A stretch of DNA of 35,252 nt, from positions 1 to 35,252 of the forward strand of contig CAKOLW010000015.1 of assembly GCA_934096405.1 (NCBI GenBank), in the 5' to 3' direction. Shown here piece by piece: positions 24,474 to 33,377 of the stretch. The notes under the pieces were generated by a model. The model made no database searches. It saw only the letters and a program-made list of their open reading frames with translations, and was not told the origin of the DNA. Source of the stretch: an uncultured Bacilli bacterium (GTDB lineage Bacteria > Bacillota_I > Bacilli_A > RF39 > UBA660). The position numbers and the translations under genes are program-made. How positions within the stretch are numbered: the first letter of the stretch is position 1; each line of letters begins with the position of its first letter.

Positions 24474-25087
24474 CTCTTAGCAATTCTTCTAAGTAGTACA
24501 CCTTTACTAAGTATTACTTCTTTAACTTTCTTATTAACTTCTTCAGTAGCGTCTGTTAATATATTCTTACTTATTCCTTTGAAGTTATAAATAATCTTTG
24601 TAGATATACCTAGATCTATTAAGAATATTGTCATAAGAATTGAAACTACTGTTTTTAATACCATAGGATCTATTTTATGAATAGTATCTAGTAAGAATGG
24701 ATTTACTCCATACATTATAACTAAACTTAATATACCAAAGCATATCATATTAAATAAGCATACTCTTCCATTTATATTAAATTTTCTATTTGAATAATCC
24801 CACCATCTAGTTTTAAATAATTTTTCCATATAGTAACTTGTAAAATATTCAAGTAAACTACATATTATTATGGACATTATAAATAAAACTAAAGGCATAT
24901 CTAAATATCTTTTAAGTAATACATAAACAAGTACTCCACCAGTTCCATATATAGGTAGTACTGGTCCGATTAAAAATCCTCGATTGACAAATTTTTTAGT
25001 ACATATCCAGCAATAACATGTTTCCATAACCCAACCTATGAATGAGTAAACTAAAAATAATGCCATTAAAACAAATATATTATACAT
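24446..25087 (-). CDS. CmpB-like putative ABC-transporter type IV membrane protein
   Basis: A 213-residue integral membrane protein of the PF06541 family. The diagnostic segments are FIGWVMETCYCW and KKFVNRGFLIGPVLPIYG, followed by further hydrophobic helices at about residues 50-85, 110-130 and 140-165, and a basic cytoplasmic tail. Its true function is not established. It follows the ABC exporter gene by 22 bases and is the last gene of that operon. It overlaps the PIN gene tail-to-tail by 28 bases, without a visible terminator between them. Confidence 0.8.
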   Translation of the reverse strand: MYNIFVLMALFLVYSFIGWVMETCYCWICTKKFVNRGFLIGPVLPIYGTGGVLVYVLLKRYLDMPLVLFIMSIIICSLLEYFTSYYMEKLFKTRWWDYSNRKFNINGRVCLFNMICFGILSLVIMYGVNPFLLDTIHKIDPMVLKTVVSILMTIFLIDLGISTKIIYNFKGISKNILTDATEEVNKKVKEVILSKGVLLRRIAKSYPNFKIRR

Positions 25088-25109
25088 ATTAAACCAACTT
25101 TCTTTTTTA

Positions 25110-27455
25110 TTATTCAGTTCTTAAAGCAATTACTGGATCTTTTTTACTAGCTATATGAGATGGAATAGCTCCTCCAATAAGAGTTAAAACTGTACTTATT
25201 ACAATTAACATTAATGCATGTAATGGATTTAAAATAGCTACATTCTTTAGACCAGTTAAATCCAATAATAAACTATTTATTGGGAATATTAGTAGTCTTG
25301 CGATTAGTATTCCTATTAATCCACTAAGTATACCTACTATTAAAGTTTCTGCATTAAATACACGACTTATATCTTTCTTTCTAGCTCCTAGACTTCTTAA
25401 TATACCTATTTCTTTAGTTCTTTCTAATACACTTATATAAGTTATTATACCTATCATTATAGAACTTACTATTAAACTAACTGAACTAAATGCTATTAAA
25501 ACTATTGTAATCGCGTCCATTATTTTAGAACCAAATGTTACAAAGTTTGATGCTAAGTCATTGTATACAATTTTATCTTCTTCTGTTTTATCTTTATTAT
25601 ATTCATCTAAGTATTCTACTATTTTATCTTTACTAGCAAAATCTTTTGGGTAAATACTTATAAGCATAGGTTTATCTTCACTACCTAGATATAATAACAT
25701 GTTTGATTTATCTTCTTCTTTCAATGTTTCTCCAGTCATTATATTTCTATCAGAATCTAATTGTTTTTTTACTATATCACTTTCACTATTAACACTTATT
25801 ACTTTTTCTACTAAATCATTTTTATAAAGTAGGCTTCCTATATTAGTAGTACTCATCATACTTTCAGTACTTGTCATGTTACTTAAACTACTTACAGAGG
25901 TTGCTATTTGTCCTAAGTAGTTATCTTCTTTTCCTCTTACTATACCTACTATTTTTAATGTTAAATTGTTTTCACTTTCATACATTTCATCATAATCATT
26001 ATTTGGAATATACATACCCATATATGATTTATAGTAGTCATTATTAAATACTAATTTAATTTCTTTACCTATAATTTCGCTAAAATCTATTTTATCTTTA
26101 TCATAATCAATATTTAGATTTTTTAGTATTTTAGCATCTACTCTATTTTTATTATCTACTACAAGTACTAAGTCTGTTATTTCTTTAGGATATGTTCCTT
26201 CTAGTAAGTCAAATGCTTCTTTCATAAAATCTTCTGTATCTAATTCTTTTGGTATAACTCCCATACTTAAATCACTAGTTGACACACTTTTAACTTCATC
26301 ATTTTTTACCAGTAAATTAAGGGATGTAGCTCTTGTATATGTGATACCACTTATTAAATTATCATCTATACTTTCCACATAGTTAACAAACTCTTCACTT
26401 ATATTATTTGTATGCATTACATTATAACTATCTAAATCAAATGGGAATATAACTTTATCATTTGGATAGTCACCTTCTCCAGGCATCATTGTACCCATTA
26501 AAGTTTCCATTTGCTTGTCATCCATTGCTACAGTGTTTTTACTAATTGTTATTGGAAAATTACTAAATGTGTTTTTTTCATATTTATCTACTTGTTTATC
26601 AAATCCGTTAGATAAAGCTAATATTATACTTATACCAATAATACCTATAGAACTAGCAAATGCTGTTAGGAATGTTCTTCCTTTTTTAGTTTTTATATTA
26701 TTAAAACTTAATTTAAGTGCTGTTATAAAACTCATTTTGGTTTTCTTTATTTTAAGTTCATTTTTATTAGTCCCAGATTCAAGTGGTCTTGTATCCTTTA
26801 TTACTTCTCCATCTTTTAATTCAATTATTCTTGTAGCATATTTATTAGCAAGTTCTGGATTATGTGTAACCATTATAACTAGTTTTTCTTTACTTATTTC
26901 TTTTATTAAATCCATTACTTGAATACTAGTTTTTGTGTCTAAGGCTCCAGTTGGTTCATCTGCTAGAATGACTTTCGGATCATTTACTATTGCTCTTGCG
27001 ATGGCGACTCTTTGCATTTGTCCACCACTTAGTTGATTAGGTTTTTTATATGCATGATCTTTAAGTCCTACCCTTTCTAGTGCTTTTAAAGCTTTCTCTT
27101 TTTTATTTTTAGATGTTACTCCACTTAGTGTTAAACTCATCATTATATTTTCTAATACTGATAAGTGCCCGATTAAATTATAACTTTGAAAAATAAACCC
27201 TACACAATTATTTCTGTATGCATCCCATAATACATCATTAAATTTTTTAGTACTTTTATTATTTATAATTAAGTCTCCTGAATCATATCTATCAAGTCCA
27301 CCAATTATATTTAAAAGAGTTGTTTTACCACTTCCTGATGCACCTAATATAGAAACGAATTCATTATTATCAAAAACTAAACTTACTCCTTTAAGAGCAT
27401 GTTGTGTAAATTCACCAGTTTTATAACTTTTCTTAATGTTCTTTAATTCTAACAT
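25110..27455 (-). CDS. MacB/FtsX-type ABC exporter, ATPase and permease fused
   Basis: A 781-residue fusion. Residues 1-225 are an ATPase with Walker A GASGSGKTTLLN, signature LSGGQMQRVAIARA and Walker B VILADEPTGALD. Residues about 250-781 are a MacB-like permease: one helix (GIIGISIILALSNGFD), a large extracytoplasmic domain, and three C-terminal helices in an FtsX domain (VSLIVSSIMIGIITYISVLERTKEIGILRSLGAR). This type exports peptides, antibiotics or lipids, or works mechanically, rather than moving substrate through the membrane. Its place right after a MarR-type gene (7-base overlap, GGAGGGAG site) suggests regulated efflux or defence against an antimicrobial. Confidence 0.93.
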   Translation of the reverse strand: MLELKNIKKSYKTGEFTQHALKGVSLVFDNNEFVSILGASGSGKTTLLNIIGGLDRYDSGDLIINNKSTKKFNDVLWDAYRNNCVGFIFQSYNLIGHLSVLENIMMSLTLSGVTSKNKKEKALKALERVGLKDHAYKKPNQLSGGQMQRVAIARAIVNDPKVILADEPTGALDTKTSIQVMDLIKEISKEKLVIMVTHNPELANKYATRIIELKDGEVIKDTRPLESGTNKNELKIKKTKMSFITALKLSFNNIKTKKGRTFLTAFASSIGIIGISIILALSNGFDKQVDKYEKNTFSNFPITISKNTVAMDDKQMETLMGTMMPGEGDYPNDKVIFPFDLDSYNVMHTNNISEEFVNYVESIDDNLISGITYTRATSLNLLVKNDEVKSVSTSDLSMGVIPKELDTEDFMKEAFDLLEGTYPKEITDLVLVVDNKNRVDAKILKNLNIDYDKDKIDFSEIIGKEIKLVFNNDYYKSYMGMYIPNNDYDEMYESENNLTLKIVGIVRGKEDNYLGQIATSVSSLSNMTSTESMMSTTNIGSLLYKNDLVEKVISVNSESDIVKKQLDSDRNIMTGETLKEEDKSNMLLYLGSEDKPMLISIYPKDFASKDKIVEYLDEYNKDKTEEDKIVYNDLASNFVTFGSKIMDAITIVLIAFSSVSLIVSSIMIGIITYISVLERTKEIGILRSLGARKKDISRVFNAETLIVGILSGLIGILIARLLIFPINSLLLDLTGLKNVAILNPLHALMLIVISTVLTLIGGAIPSHIASKKDPVIALRTE

Positions 27456-27859
27456 TTTAATTCTCCCTCCAGTATATTATTAAAATTACTTAATTCATTA
27501 TAAATATTTTTTAACTCTTTTTCGCCTATCTTCTTATTTAAATTATTTCTTAATTCTTTTAATATATTTTTTATTTTAGTTCCTGTAATTTTACCTTTAT
27601 CTGTAATTTCAATATTTTTTATATTATATGTTACATATCCCATCATTTTTAGTTTAACTAAAACTTTAGTAGTCATACCTTTATCACAGTCTGCTTTAGT
27701 AGTTAATTCTTTAAATGTAAGACTTTTTTCATCATATAGTATAATTAAGTATATTGCTTCAATTATAGATAAATTATAATCTTTTAGTTTATTATTTAAT
27801 AATTTATACATTTTCTTTTTTATAGAACTAAATAAAATAACAAAATTATCTTCCCACAT
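27449..27859 (-). CDS. MarR-type winged-helix regulator
   Basis: A 136-residue DNA-binding protein. The winged-helix core reads LSIIEAIYLIILYDEKSLTFKELTTKA, then GMTTKVLVKLKMMGYVTY and IEITDKGK, the helix-turn-helix and wing of MarR proteins, flanked by dimerisation helices. It is probably a repressor of its own operon: its promoter overlaps a perfect inverted repeat, and the ABC exporter follows with an overlap. Binding of an exporter substrate would be the usual trigger. Start: AGGTGATT before the ATG at 27859. Confidence 0.82.
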   Translation of the reverse strand: MWEDNFVILFSSIKKKMYKLLNNKLKDYNLSIIEAIYLIILYDEKSLTFKELTTKADCDKGMTTKVLVKLKMMGYVTYNIKNIEITDKGKITGTKIKNILKELRNNLNKKIGEKELKNIYNELSNFNNILEGELKC

Positions 27860-27868
27860 ATAATCACC

Positions 27869-27884
27869 TGTTGACTATTCAACA
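27869..27884. promoter_or_regulatory. Candidate MarR operator
   Basis: A perfect inverted repeat TGTTGA-CTAT-TCAACA just downstream of the -10 of the marR operon, covering the predicted transcription start. Its size and position suit a MarR dimer. Confidence 0.65.
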
Positions 27885-27889
27885 ATAAA

Positions 27890-27918
27890 ATAATACAACA
27901 AAATTTTAGATAAGTCAA
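27890..27918 (-). promoter_or_regulatory. Promoter of the marR-ABC-cmpB operon
   Basis: On the minus strand: -35 TTGACT (27913-27918), a 17-base spacer and -10 TATTAT (27890-27895). It starts four bases after the stop codon of the adhesin remnant. Confidence 0.75.
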
Positions 27919-27921
27919 TTA

Positions 27922-28839
27922 TTAAAATAATGTATGTAATATTATTGGTGATAAAGTGTTTCCTGTTATTAGAGTGTCTTCATCAAGATTAGGTAAATTA
28001 GTTAGTTCTTCTTCTGTATAGTTGTTTTCTGTTATAGTTGTTAAAGTATTAGTGAATGTTCCTTTAACTATACTTAGGTTATTTTTATACCAAGAATATG
28101 TTGGTAATGTAGATTCACTTATATTACTAGTTATATCAATAGAATTAGTAAATAGATTTAATCTATTATATGTTAGTTCAAATGGAATACTATTAGATGT
28201 GTATATTATATTACCTCCTTTATTATATAGTACTACTTTTTTAGGGTTATTTATGTATAAACCACCACTTGTATTAGCAAAGTATATATTATAAATTTGA
28301 TGTTGTTAATCCAGTGTAGTTATTTATTATTTCTAATGTAGAGTTTTCTAATAAATTTATTTTACCATAACTATACCATGTAGCATAACCACCACAGTAG
28401 TTAGTTTTTTTAATTGTTAGAGATGAACCTTCATTTAAAGTGGTGTTACTAGTACCAAATGTTCCATAACTTAATCCATTATATGTTGTTATATTAAATG
28501 TAGAGTGTTCTTCTAATGTTAAAGTTATGTTATTACCTCCATATAAGAGTTCTCTACTGGTACTTGTAAAATTTACTTTAGCATTTGTTAATATTTTAAA
28601 ATAAGGATCAGATTTTCTAAACCAAAATCCTGAGTTACCTGTAGATTTATGATTGATTGTTGGTTACCACCTATTTCTATTTTATTAACTTCTGCGACTT
28701 CATTACCTGATGAATAACTATCTTGTATTTTTATATCACTACCTATATAGATATATGTATAAGTATTATCACTTTCTAATACACTTTTTAATTCTTCACT
28801 TGTAAATACTACAACAGTATTATTATTTATTATTTCCAT
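27922..28839 (-). pseudogene. Broken pectate-lyase-like adhesin-type surface protein
   Basis: Read in three successive minus-strand frames, this stretch gives one coherent protein of about 305 residues. Frame one (from the ATG at 28839) starts MEIINNNTVVVFTSEE. Frame two carries NAKVNFTSTSRELLYGG, SSLTIKK and STLEIINN. Frame three has GGLYINNPKKVVLYNKGG and ends at 27922-27924. The repeated short beta-strand runs and the NP-K-V-V-L-Y-N-GG block fit the pectate-lyase-like adhesive domain of Firmicute surface proteins. The first break is at a T run near 28624-28627, the second at AAATTT near 28290; both are one-base changes. Neither a secretion signal nor a wall anchor is present, so it is a fragment. 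Sequencing error at homopolymers remains possible. The plus-strand frame at 28022-28294 is its shadow. Confidence 0.7.
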
Positions 28840-28871
28840 AAGCATCTCTTATTTAATAATATTAATTTATT

Positions 28872-28928
28872 TGGTATAATATAAGCAATGCAACCAATAA
28901 TTAACATAAAAACAACTTAGTATTGGTT
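28872..28928 (+). promoter_or_regulatory. Promoter and leader hairpin of the membrane XRE gene
   Basis: TGG followed by TATAAT (28875-28880) is an extended -10. About 10 bases downstream AACCAATA (28892-28899) and TATTGGTT (28921-28928) form an 8-base-pair inverted repeat in the leader, a possible hairpin or operator. A second weak -10 (TATTAT near 28949) lies close to the gene. Confidence 0.45.
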
Positions 28929-28973
28929 TTATGCAACTGGGTTTTATTGTATTATGTATGCGAGGTGAAGAAA

Positions 28974-30554
28974 ATGAAGTTTAGTGAAAAACTAACAAAA
29001 CTTAGAAAAGAGAATAATCTAAGTCAAGAAGCCCTTGCTGATAAATTAGATGTCTCAAGGCAATCAGTTTCCAAATGGGAAAGTGGGCAAACTTATCCAG
29101 AGATGGATAAACTATTAACTCTTTGTAAGATATTTAATGTTACTTTAGATGATTTAACTAATGATTCTATTAATTATAGTGATGTTAATAAGAAGAGTAA
29201 AAATACTATTAATTCTTTTATAGATGATATAACTTATATAATGAATAAGAGTGTTACTATGTTTAAGAATATTAAAGGTAGAGAGAGATTTAAAATAATA
29301 TTTGAATTATTTGTTATCTTTATGATATTACTTGCACTTAGGTTACCATTCGAGTATTTAATTAATTTAACAGATAATATATTCTATGATTATCCTAGTT
29401 TAAGATTTATAACTACTATTTGGGAATTCTTAATAAATATTTTATATTTGGCTTTCTTTATATTTTCATACTTATATATTTATAAGACTAATTATTTAGA
29501 TAAGTTTGAAGTAAAAGAAAGTATTAAAAAAGATAGTAATAAAGAAGAAACTATTATTAGAGAAGAACCTAAGAGTTATGTTTATAAAGAAACTAATAGT
29601 TCTCCAGTATTTAAGACTTTAGGTAAGATATTAATGTTAACATTAAAGTTTTTCTTAGTATTAATAAGTTTACCATTCTTATTTAGTTTTATATTCTTAG
29701 CTATATATTTATTTATTATGTTATATTTGTTATTTAAAGGTATTCTATATTTTGGATTTACTTTTGTAGGTATAGGTGGTTTAGTTCTTAATGGATTTAT
29801 TATATTACTTGTTAGTGCTTTCTTATTTAATCATAAGATTAGTTTTAAAAAGATGTTTATTATGTTTATAAGTGGATTATTATTAACAGGTATTGGTATT
29901 GGATTATGTGTTACTGAAGTAATTGATACTAAATATGTTGATAAAGAACCTAAAACTAATTTAGAATATGTTAATAAGAGTTATGAATATGATATGAGTG
30001 ATAATTTATTAATTGGTTCTTATGGTAATCATATTATAGAAGATTATTATTTTAATAGAACTGATGTTAAGTTTGTAGTTGATAATAGTTTAAGTGATAA
30101 GATAGTTGTAGATACTACTTATTATAGTGAATTTAGTACTTTAAATATTAATGAATATAGTTTAAGTAATTATAAGTTTATAGATTTTAGTAATAGAATT
30201 AAACCTAGTAATAAGATTATTAATATTGTGTTAGATAACTTAAAAGATAAAGAAATTTATAACTATAATAATTTATATACTGCTTATGTAGTTGTAAGAG
30301 GTAATGAAGAAAATATAAATAAATTAAAAGATAATTCTAGTAGATATTATCAAGAATTAAATCAAATAAATAGAGATGAAGAATTAAGTGGTTGTTATAA
30401 TGAATTAAATGATTTAAATAATAATCAAAGTATATTAGATGATACTATTTCTAAATATGAGGAAGAGATTGAAGATTTAAAAGATAAGAATGTAGAATTA
30501 GAAGATAAGTTAAATGATTATAAATCTAAAGTTAAAGATTTAATAGAAGAATAA
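28974..30554 (+). CDS. Membrane-anchored XRE regulator with extracytoplasmic coiled coil
   Basis: A 526-residue protein. Residues 1-62 are a clear XRE helix-turn-helix (LRKENNLSQEALADKLDVSRQSVSKWESG). Several hydrophobic helices follow: two near residues 105-180, then a cluster at about 230-310 (FFLVLISLPFLFSFIFLAIYL, ILYFGFTFVGIGGLVLNGFI, MFISGLLLTGIGIGL). After the last helix about 200 residues form a soluble domain ending in a coiled coil (ILDDTISKYEEEIEDLKDK...). DNA-binding and sensing parts in one membrane protein suggest a one-component signal system, with the tail probably outside. The start is the ATG at 28974 with GAGGTG; the longer frame from 28923 has no ribosome site. I know no named family. 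Confidence 0.75.
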   Translation: MKFSEKLTKLRKENNLSQEALADKLDVSRQSVSKWESGQTYPEMDKLLTLCKIFNVTLDDLTNDSINYSDVNKKSKNTINSFIDDITYIMNKSVTMFKNIKGRERFKIIFELFVIFMILLALRLPFEYLINLTDNIFYDYPSLRFITTIWEFLINILYLAFFIFSYLYIYKTNYLDKFEVKESIKKDSNKEETIIREEPKSYVYKETNSSPVFKTLGKILMLTLKFFLVLISLPFLFSFIFLAIYLFIMLYLLFKGILYFGFTFVGIGGLVLNGFIILLVSAFLFNHKISFKKMFIMFISGLLLTGIGIGLCVTEVIDTKYVDKEPKTNLEYVNKSYEYDMSDNLLIGSYGNHIIEDYYFNRTDVKFVVDNSLSDKIVVDTTYYSEFSTLNINEYSLSNYKFIDFSNRIKPSNKIINIVLDNLKDKEIYNYNNLYTAYVVVRGNEENINKLKDNSSRYYQELNQINRDEELSGCYNELNDLNNNQSILDDTISKYEEEIEDLKDKNVELEDKLNDYKSKVKDLIEE

Positions 30555-30588
30555 AAGGTTTGGATTATTCCAAACCTTTATTTATTTC
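30552..30588. terminator. Bidirectional terminator
   Basis: AAAGGTTTGG and CCAAACCTTT pair perfectly around ATTATT, with ATTTATTT after it on the plus strand and TTATTCTT on the minus strand. It serves the convergent membrane XRE gene and the nucleotidyltransferase gene. Confidence 0.8.
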
Positions 30589-31466
30589 CATAATTTATTA
30601 GGATATATACCAGATTCAATTAATTTATTTAATTCAGTTTTAAGTATATCTAAATCTTCTCTATAAGTTATTCCATACCATGTAGATGTTGTATTGAGAA
30701 CTTTTACGTTAACTAAGCCTTTGCTTAAGTATCTGTTAACTTCTGTTGGAATTAGATATTCACAAGTCATCAGATCATGAGTATTTAAAAATTCTTCAAA
30801 TCCATTTTCTAAGTATTCAAATAGTTTTGGAGTAAATCCTAACATATTCATAGATACTACCGTATTTTTATCAACATCAATTTTTTCATTTGTATCAAGA
30901 GTTTTACCAACTAATTTTTTATTATCTTTTTCAATAATGCTTTCTGTTAATCTTGTTAAGTAACCATTATTAACTTCACACACACCCCTTTTAACTGAAC
31001 CAAAATTAGTCATAGTTTCAAGTATGTTGTAGCCTACAACTGCATAGTCATTTTCATTTAAATCACTTTTTAAGAAATCTCCTATTTTTTTAAATGCATC
31101 ATAGCCATAAAAATCATCAGCATTCACAATAGCAAAGTTTTCTTTAACTACATCTTTACAACATAATATTGCATGCGCTGTGCCTAAAGGTTTTTTTCTT
31201 TCTTCTGGTATTTTAACTGGAACATTATTATTTTTTTGAAAAACATATTCCACATCAATGTATTTATCAACTCTTTTACCTATAGTTTCTTTAAATACAT
31301 CATAGTTTTCTTCTTTTATAATAAAAACTACTTTATCAAATCCTGCACGTTTCGCATCATATATTGAGTAATCTATTATAAACTCTCCATTAGGCCTGAC
31401 TGGCTCAATTTGTTTTAATCCTCCAAATCTGCTTCCCATACCAGCTGCCATTATAACTAGTGTCAT
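30582..31466 (-). CDS. Sugar-phosphate nucleotidyltransferase (NTP_transferase fold)
   Basis: A 294-residue GT-A-type nucleotidyltransferase. The N-terminal loop MAAGMGSRFGGLKQIEPV binds NTP, KKPLGTAHAILCC recognises the base, and IVNADDFYG holds the metal-binding Asp pair. It should couple a sugar-1-phosphate (or phosphocholine-like compound) to a nucleotide for cell-surface polymer synthesis; the precise substrate cannot be told. It is not a typical GalU or RmlA. The start at 31466 has GGAAGGGTGA upstream and its own promoter, so it is probably a single-gene unit ending at the bidirectional terminator. Confidence 0.88.
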   Translation of the reverse strand: MTLVIMAAGMGSRFGGLKQIEPVRPNGEFIIDYSIYDAKRAGFDKVVFIIKEENYDVFKETIGKRVDKYIDVEYVFQKNNNVPVKIPEERKKPLGTAHAILCCKDVVKENFAIVNADDFYGYDAFKKIGDFLKSDLNENDYAVVGYNILETMTNFGSVKRGVCEVNNGYLTRLTESIIEKDNKKLVGKTLDTNEKIDVDKNTVVSMNMLGFTPKLFEYLENGFEEFLNTHDLMTCEYLIPTEVNRYLSKGLVNVKVLNTTSTWYGITYREDLDILKTELNKLIESGIYPNKLWK

Positions 31467-31487
31467 TATATCACCCTTCCTATAACT

Positions 31488-31516
31488 AGTGTAACATACT
31501 TTAACAGTTAAAGCAA
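31488..31516 (-). promoter_or_regulatory. Promoter of the sugar-phosphate nucleotidyltransferase gene
   Basis: On the minus strand: -35 TTGCTT (31511-31516), a 17-base spacer and -10 TACACT (31488-31493). Confidence 0.55.
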
Positions 31517-31518
31517 TT

Positions 31519-32184
31519 TTACTTTGTTAATTCAAATTTTAAAGTTTTATTATTCTTATATGGTAAATTAGATTCTATATGTTCAAGATTATTTTGATCA
31601 AATGAGTGTTTTAAATTCTTAAAATATATTAAGTACTCTTTTAAATCTTTTAGCTCTTGAAGAGATGATTCTTTTATAATTGTTTCTATTGTCTTTTCTT
31701 TAGATTTGCCTTTACTATTTATTATGGCGTATTTATGTTTTTTTAAAATCTTATCTTCTTCAATTAGTTGTTTACTTAATTTTTCTTTTTCCTCTTCATA
31801 TGCTGGTTTAAGTTTTTTAATTACTCTTTTTAATTTAATGTAATTATATCTTTGTAACATTACACAATAAGTATTTAATATTAGACAAGTATAATTTAAG
31901 AATGATTGATCATTATTAAGTAAAAATATTATATTTATAGTTGTTCCTATAACATGAATAGTGCTATTAAACAGTATAGATTTTTTAAATTTTATAATGT
32001 CTTCTATACTTTTGATTTTACCAATTTTATAATTATTTTGCCTTTCTTCTTCACTTTTTATTTCTTCTTTTTCTAAACTTTTTGTCATTAATTTTATAAT
32101 AATCTGGTATAGACTTAAAACAAACTTTTTGAAATATTTTATTCCTAATAATTCATATATTTTTTCTTCATTACTCTTTTTCAT
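31519..32184 (-). CDS. Hypothetical membrane protein with two central helices
   Basis: A 221-residue protein. The N-terminal part (KIYELLGIKYFKKFVLSLYQ) and the central helices followed by NTYCVMLQRYNYIKLKRVI weakly resemble the glycosyl-diaponeurosporenoate acyltransferase-like (CrtO) family, but the match is only a pattern read by eye. Two hydrophobic segments lie at about residues 70-90 and 95-110, and the C-terminal half is charged, coiled-coil-like helix. The start is the ATG at 32184 with GTGAGGAAA; the longer frame from 32235 has no ribosome site. No partner gene is obvious. Confidence 0.55.
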   Translation of the reverse strand: MKKSNEEKIYELLGIKYFKKFVLSLYQIIIKLMTKSLEKEEIKSEEERQNNYKIGKIKSIEDIIKFKKSILFNSTIHVIGTTINIIFLLNNDQSFLNYTCLILNTYCVMLQRYNYIKLKRVIKKLKPAYEEEKEKLSKQLIEEDKILKKHKYAIINSKGKSKEKTIETIIKESSLQELKDLKEYLIYFKNLKHSFDQNNLEHIESNLPYKNNKTLKFELTK

Positions 32185-32295
32185 ATTTTCCTCACATGCA
32201 GAAGGTATTATAGCACAGATAATCTTCTTTCTCAAAGAAATTGATGCGTACCTGTATTAACTTTATTATTTGCGTTAGAGATATCTTTAAAATAT

Positions 32296-32730
32296 TTATT
32301 GAACTTTATTTAATAACCAGTTTAATGATTTGTTTGTAATTTTTGCAATCTCTATGATAAATAATGTTGAAACAGTTGTTTTTCCTGACTCATAAGCACT
32401 TATAACAGAATGTGTAGTATTTAATTTTGAAGCTAACCTTTCTTGTGTATAATTAATGGATTTTCTAGCTTCTTTTATTTTTTTACCTAAATTAATTTTA
32501 TCTATTTCTACTTTGTCAAATTTAATATATTTGTCATTTGATAAATCAACTAAATAATCAATGTTTATATTATATTCATTTGATATTTTATTTAGATAAT
32601 ATAATGGAATCGTATTTTTATTTATTTCCCATAGTGAATATGCTGTTCTTGTACATCCTAAAACTCTTGATATATCTTCTTGAGTAATCTCCAATTCTTC
32701 TCTTAGATTTTTAATTTTCTCAGTATTCAT
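32296..32730 (-). CDS. Tandem helix-turn-helix XRE regulator
   Basis: A 144-residue protein made of two XRE/Cro domains in a row: residues about 3-60 (IKNLREELEITQEDISRVLGC...AYSLWEINK) and about 78-140 (IKEARKSINYTQERLASKLN...ISAYESGK). No sensor domain is present. The two heads suggest binding to two half-sites as a monomer, or one head doing something else. It is divergent from the three-gene plus-strand operon at 32836, and a palindrome lies between them. The start is the ATG at 32730 with AGGTG; the upstream GTG is part of that site. Confidence 0.85.
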   Translation of the reverse strand: MNTEKIKNLREELEITQEDISRVLGCTRTAYSLWEINKNTIPLYYLNKISNEYNINIDYLVDLSNDKYIKFDKVEIDKINLGKKIKEARKSINYTQERLASKLNTTHSVISAYESGKTTVSTLFIIEIAKITNKSLNWLLNKVQ

Positions 32731-32781
32731 AATAATCACCTAAGAAAATTATCTTATTTTTGCTTCTGATTTCGACATTTT

Positions 32782-32812
32782 GCTATTCATAGCGACAAAA
32801 TTATGATATAAT
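32782..32812 (+). promoter_or_regulatory. Extended -10 promoter with palindrome
   Basis: TGA followed by TATAAT (32807-32812), then the AAGGAG ribosome site of the next gene. Just upstream, GCTAT-TC-ATAGC (32782-32793) is a perfect 12-base palindrome where a -35 box would be, a likely target of the divergent tandem-HTH regulator. Confidence 0.6.
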
Positions 32813-32835
32813 TTACATGAAAGGAGTTGAATAAA

Positions 32836-33339
32836 ATGAAACAAGAGAAAAAAATAACATTGCCAATCAAAATTATTATTATTGGGGCCATAATTGGATT
32901 AGTAGTTGCGAGTGTTGGATTATATAAACAAATTGATTCTAAAAGAATTAATGAAGAAAGAAAAGAGACAGCACTAAAACAATCTCAAGCTGCTGTAGAT
33001 GTTGCGAATGAAAGATTAAAAGAAATTGAAGAAGAATATTATCCTTTAAAAGAACAATATGAAGAAAAGCAACAAGAGTGTGATGCCATGAATATGAGAG
33101 ACAAAGATTGGTTTGAAAAACATACTAAATGCCAGAGAGAAGCAAGTGAATTGCGTTCAAAAATTAATTCATTAGATATGGAATATACAACAATAAAGAA
33201 TAAAGATTACACTGTTTATTATGATTTAGTTAAACCTATGTCTTATCAAATATTTTATATAATTGGTGGTTCTATTGCTGGTGTAGCTGTTTTAGGTGCA
33301 TTTATTATATATCTCGTTAAAGGGAAAAAAAGTTATTAA
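32836..33339 (+). CDS. Two-TM protein with a coiled coil between the helices
   Basis: A 167-residue protein with one hydrophobic helix near the N-terminus (IKIIIIGAIIGLVVASVGLY), a charged coiled coil of about 85 residues containing two cysteines, and a second helix near the C-terminus (FYIIGGSIAGVAVLGAFIIYLV) before a basic tail. Both ends are probably cytoplasmic and the coiled coil outside. No family recognised. The start is the ATG at 32836; the TTG at 32827 is part of the ribosome-site region. It is the first of three genes ending at 34366. Confidence 0.65.
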   Translation: MKQEKKITLPIKIIIIGAIIGLVVASVGLYKQIDSKRINEERKETALKQSQAAVDVANERLKEIEEEYYPLKEQYEEKQQECDAMNMRDKDWFEKHTKCQREASELRSKINSLDMEYTTIKNKDYTVYYDLVKPMSYQIFYIIGGSIAGVAVLGAFIIYLVKGKKSY

Positions 33340-33377
33340 AAAAAAGTATATTTTATTGTGAAATGAGGTGATTTTTT

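Noticed and set aside
26515..26922. Plus-strand frame of 135 codons inside the exporter gene
   Set aside because: Antisense shadow of the ATPase/permease, with hydrophobic content coming from the complementary strand.
28022..28294. Plus-strand hydrophobic reading frame
   Set aside because: It is the antisense of the adhesin remnant, has no ribosome site, and its composition is explained by the opposite strand.
31452..31492. TATAACTAGTGT present twice about 29 bases apart at the nucleotidyltransferase start
   Set aside because: One copy is in the -10 region and one in codons 1-5. It could be an operator pair, but one 12-base match in AT-rich DNA is weak evidence.
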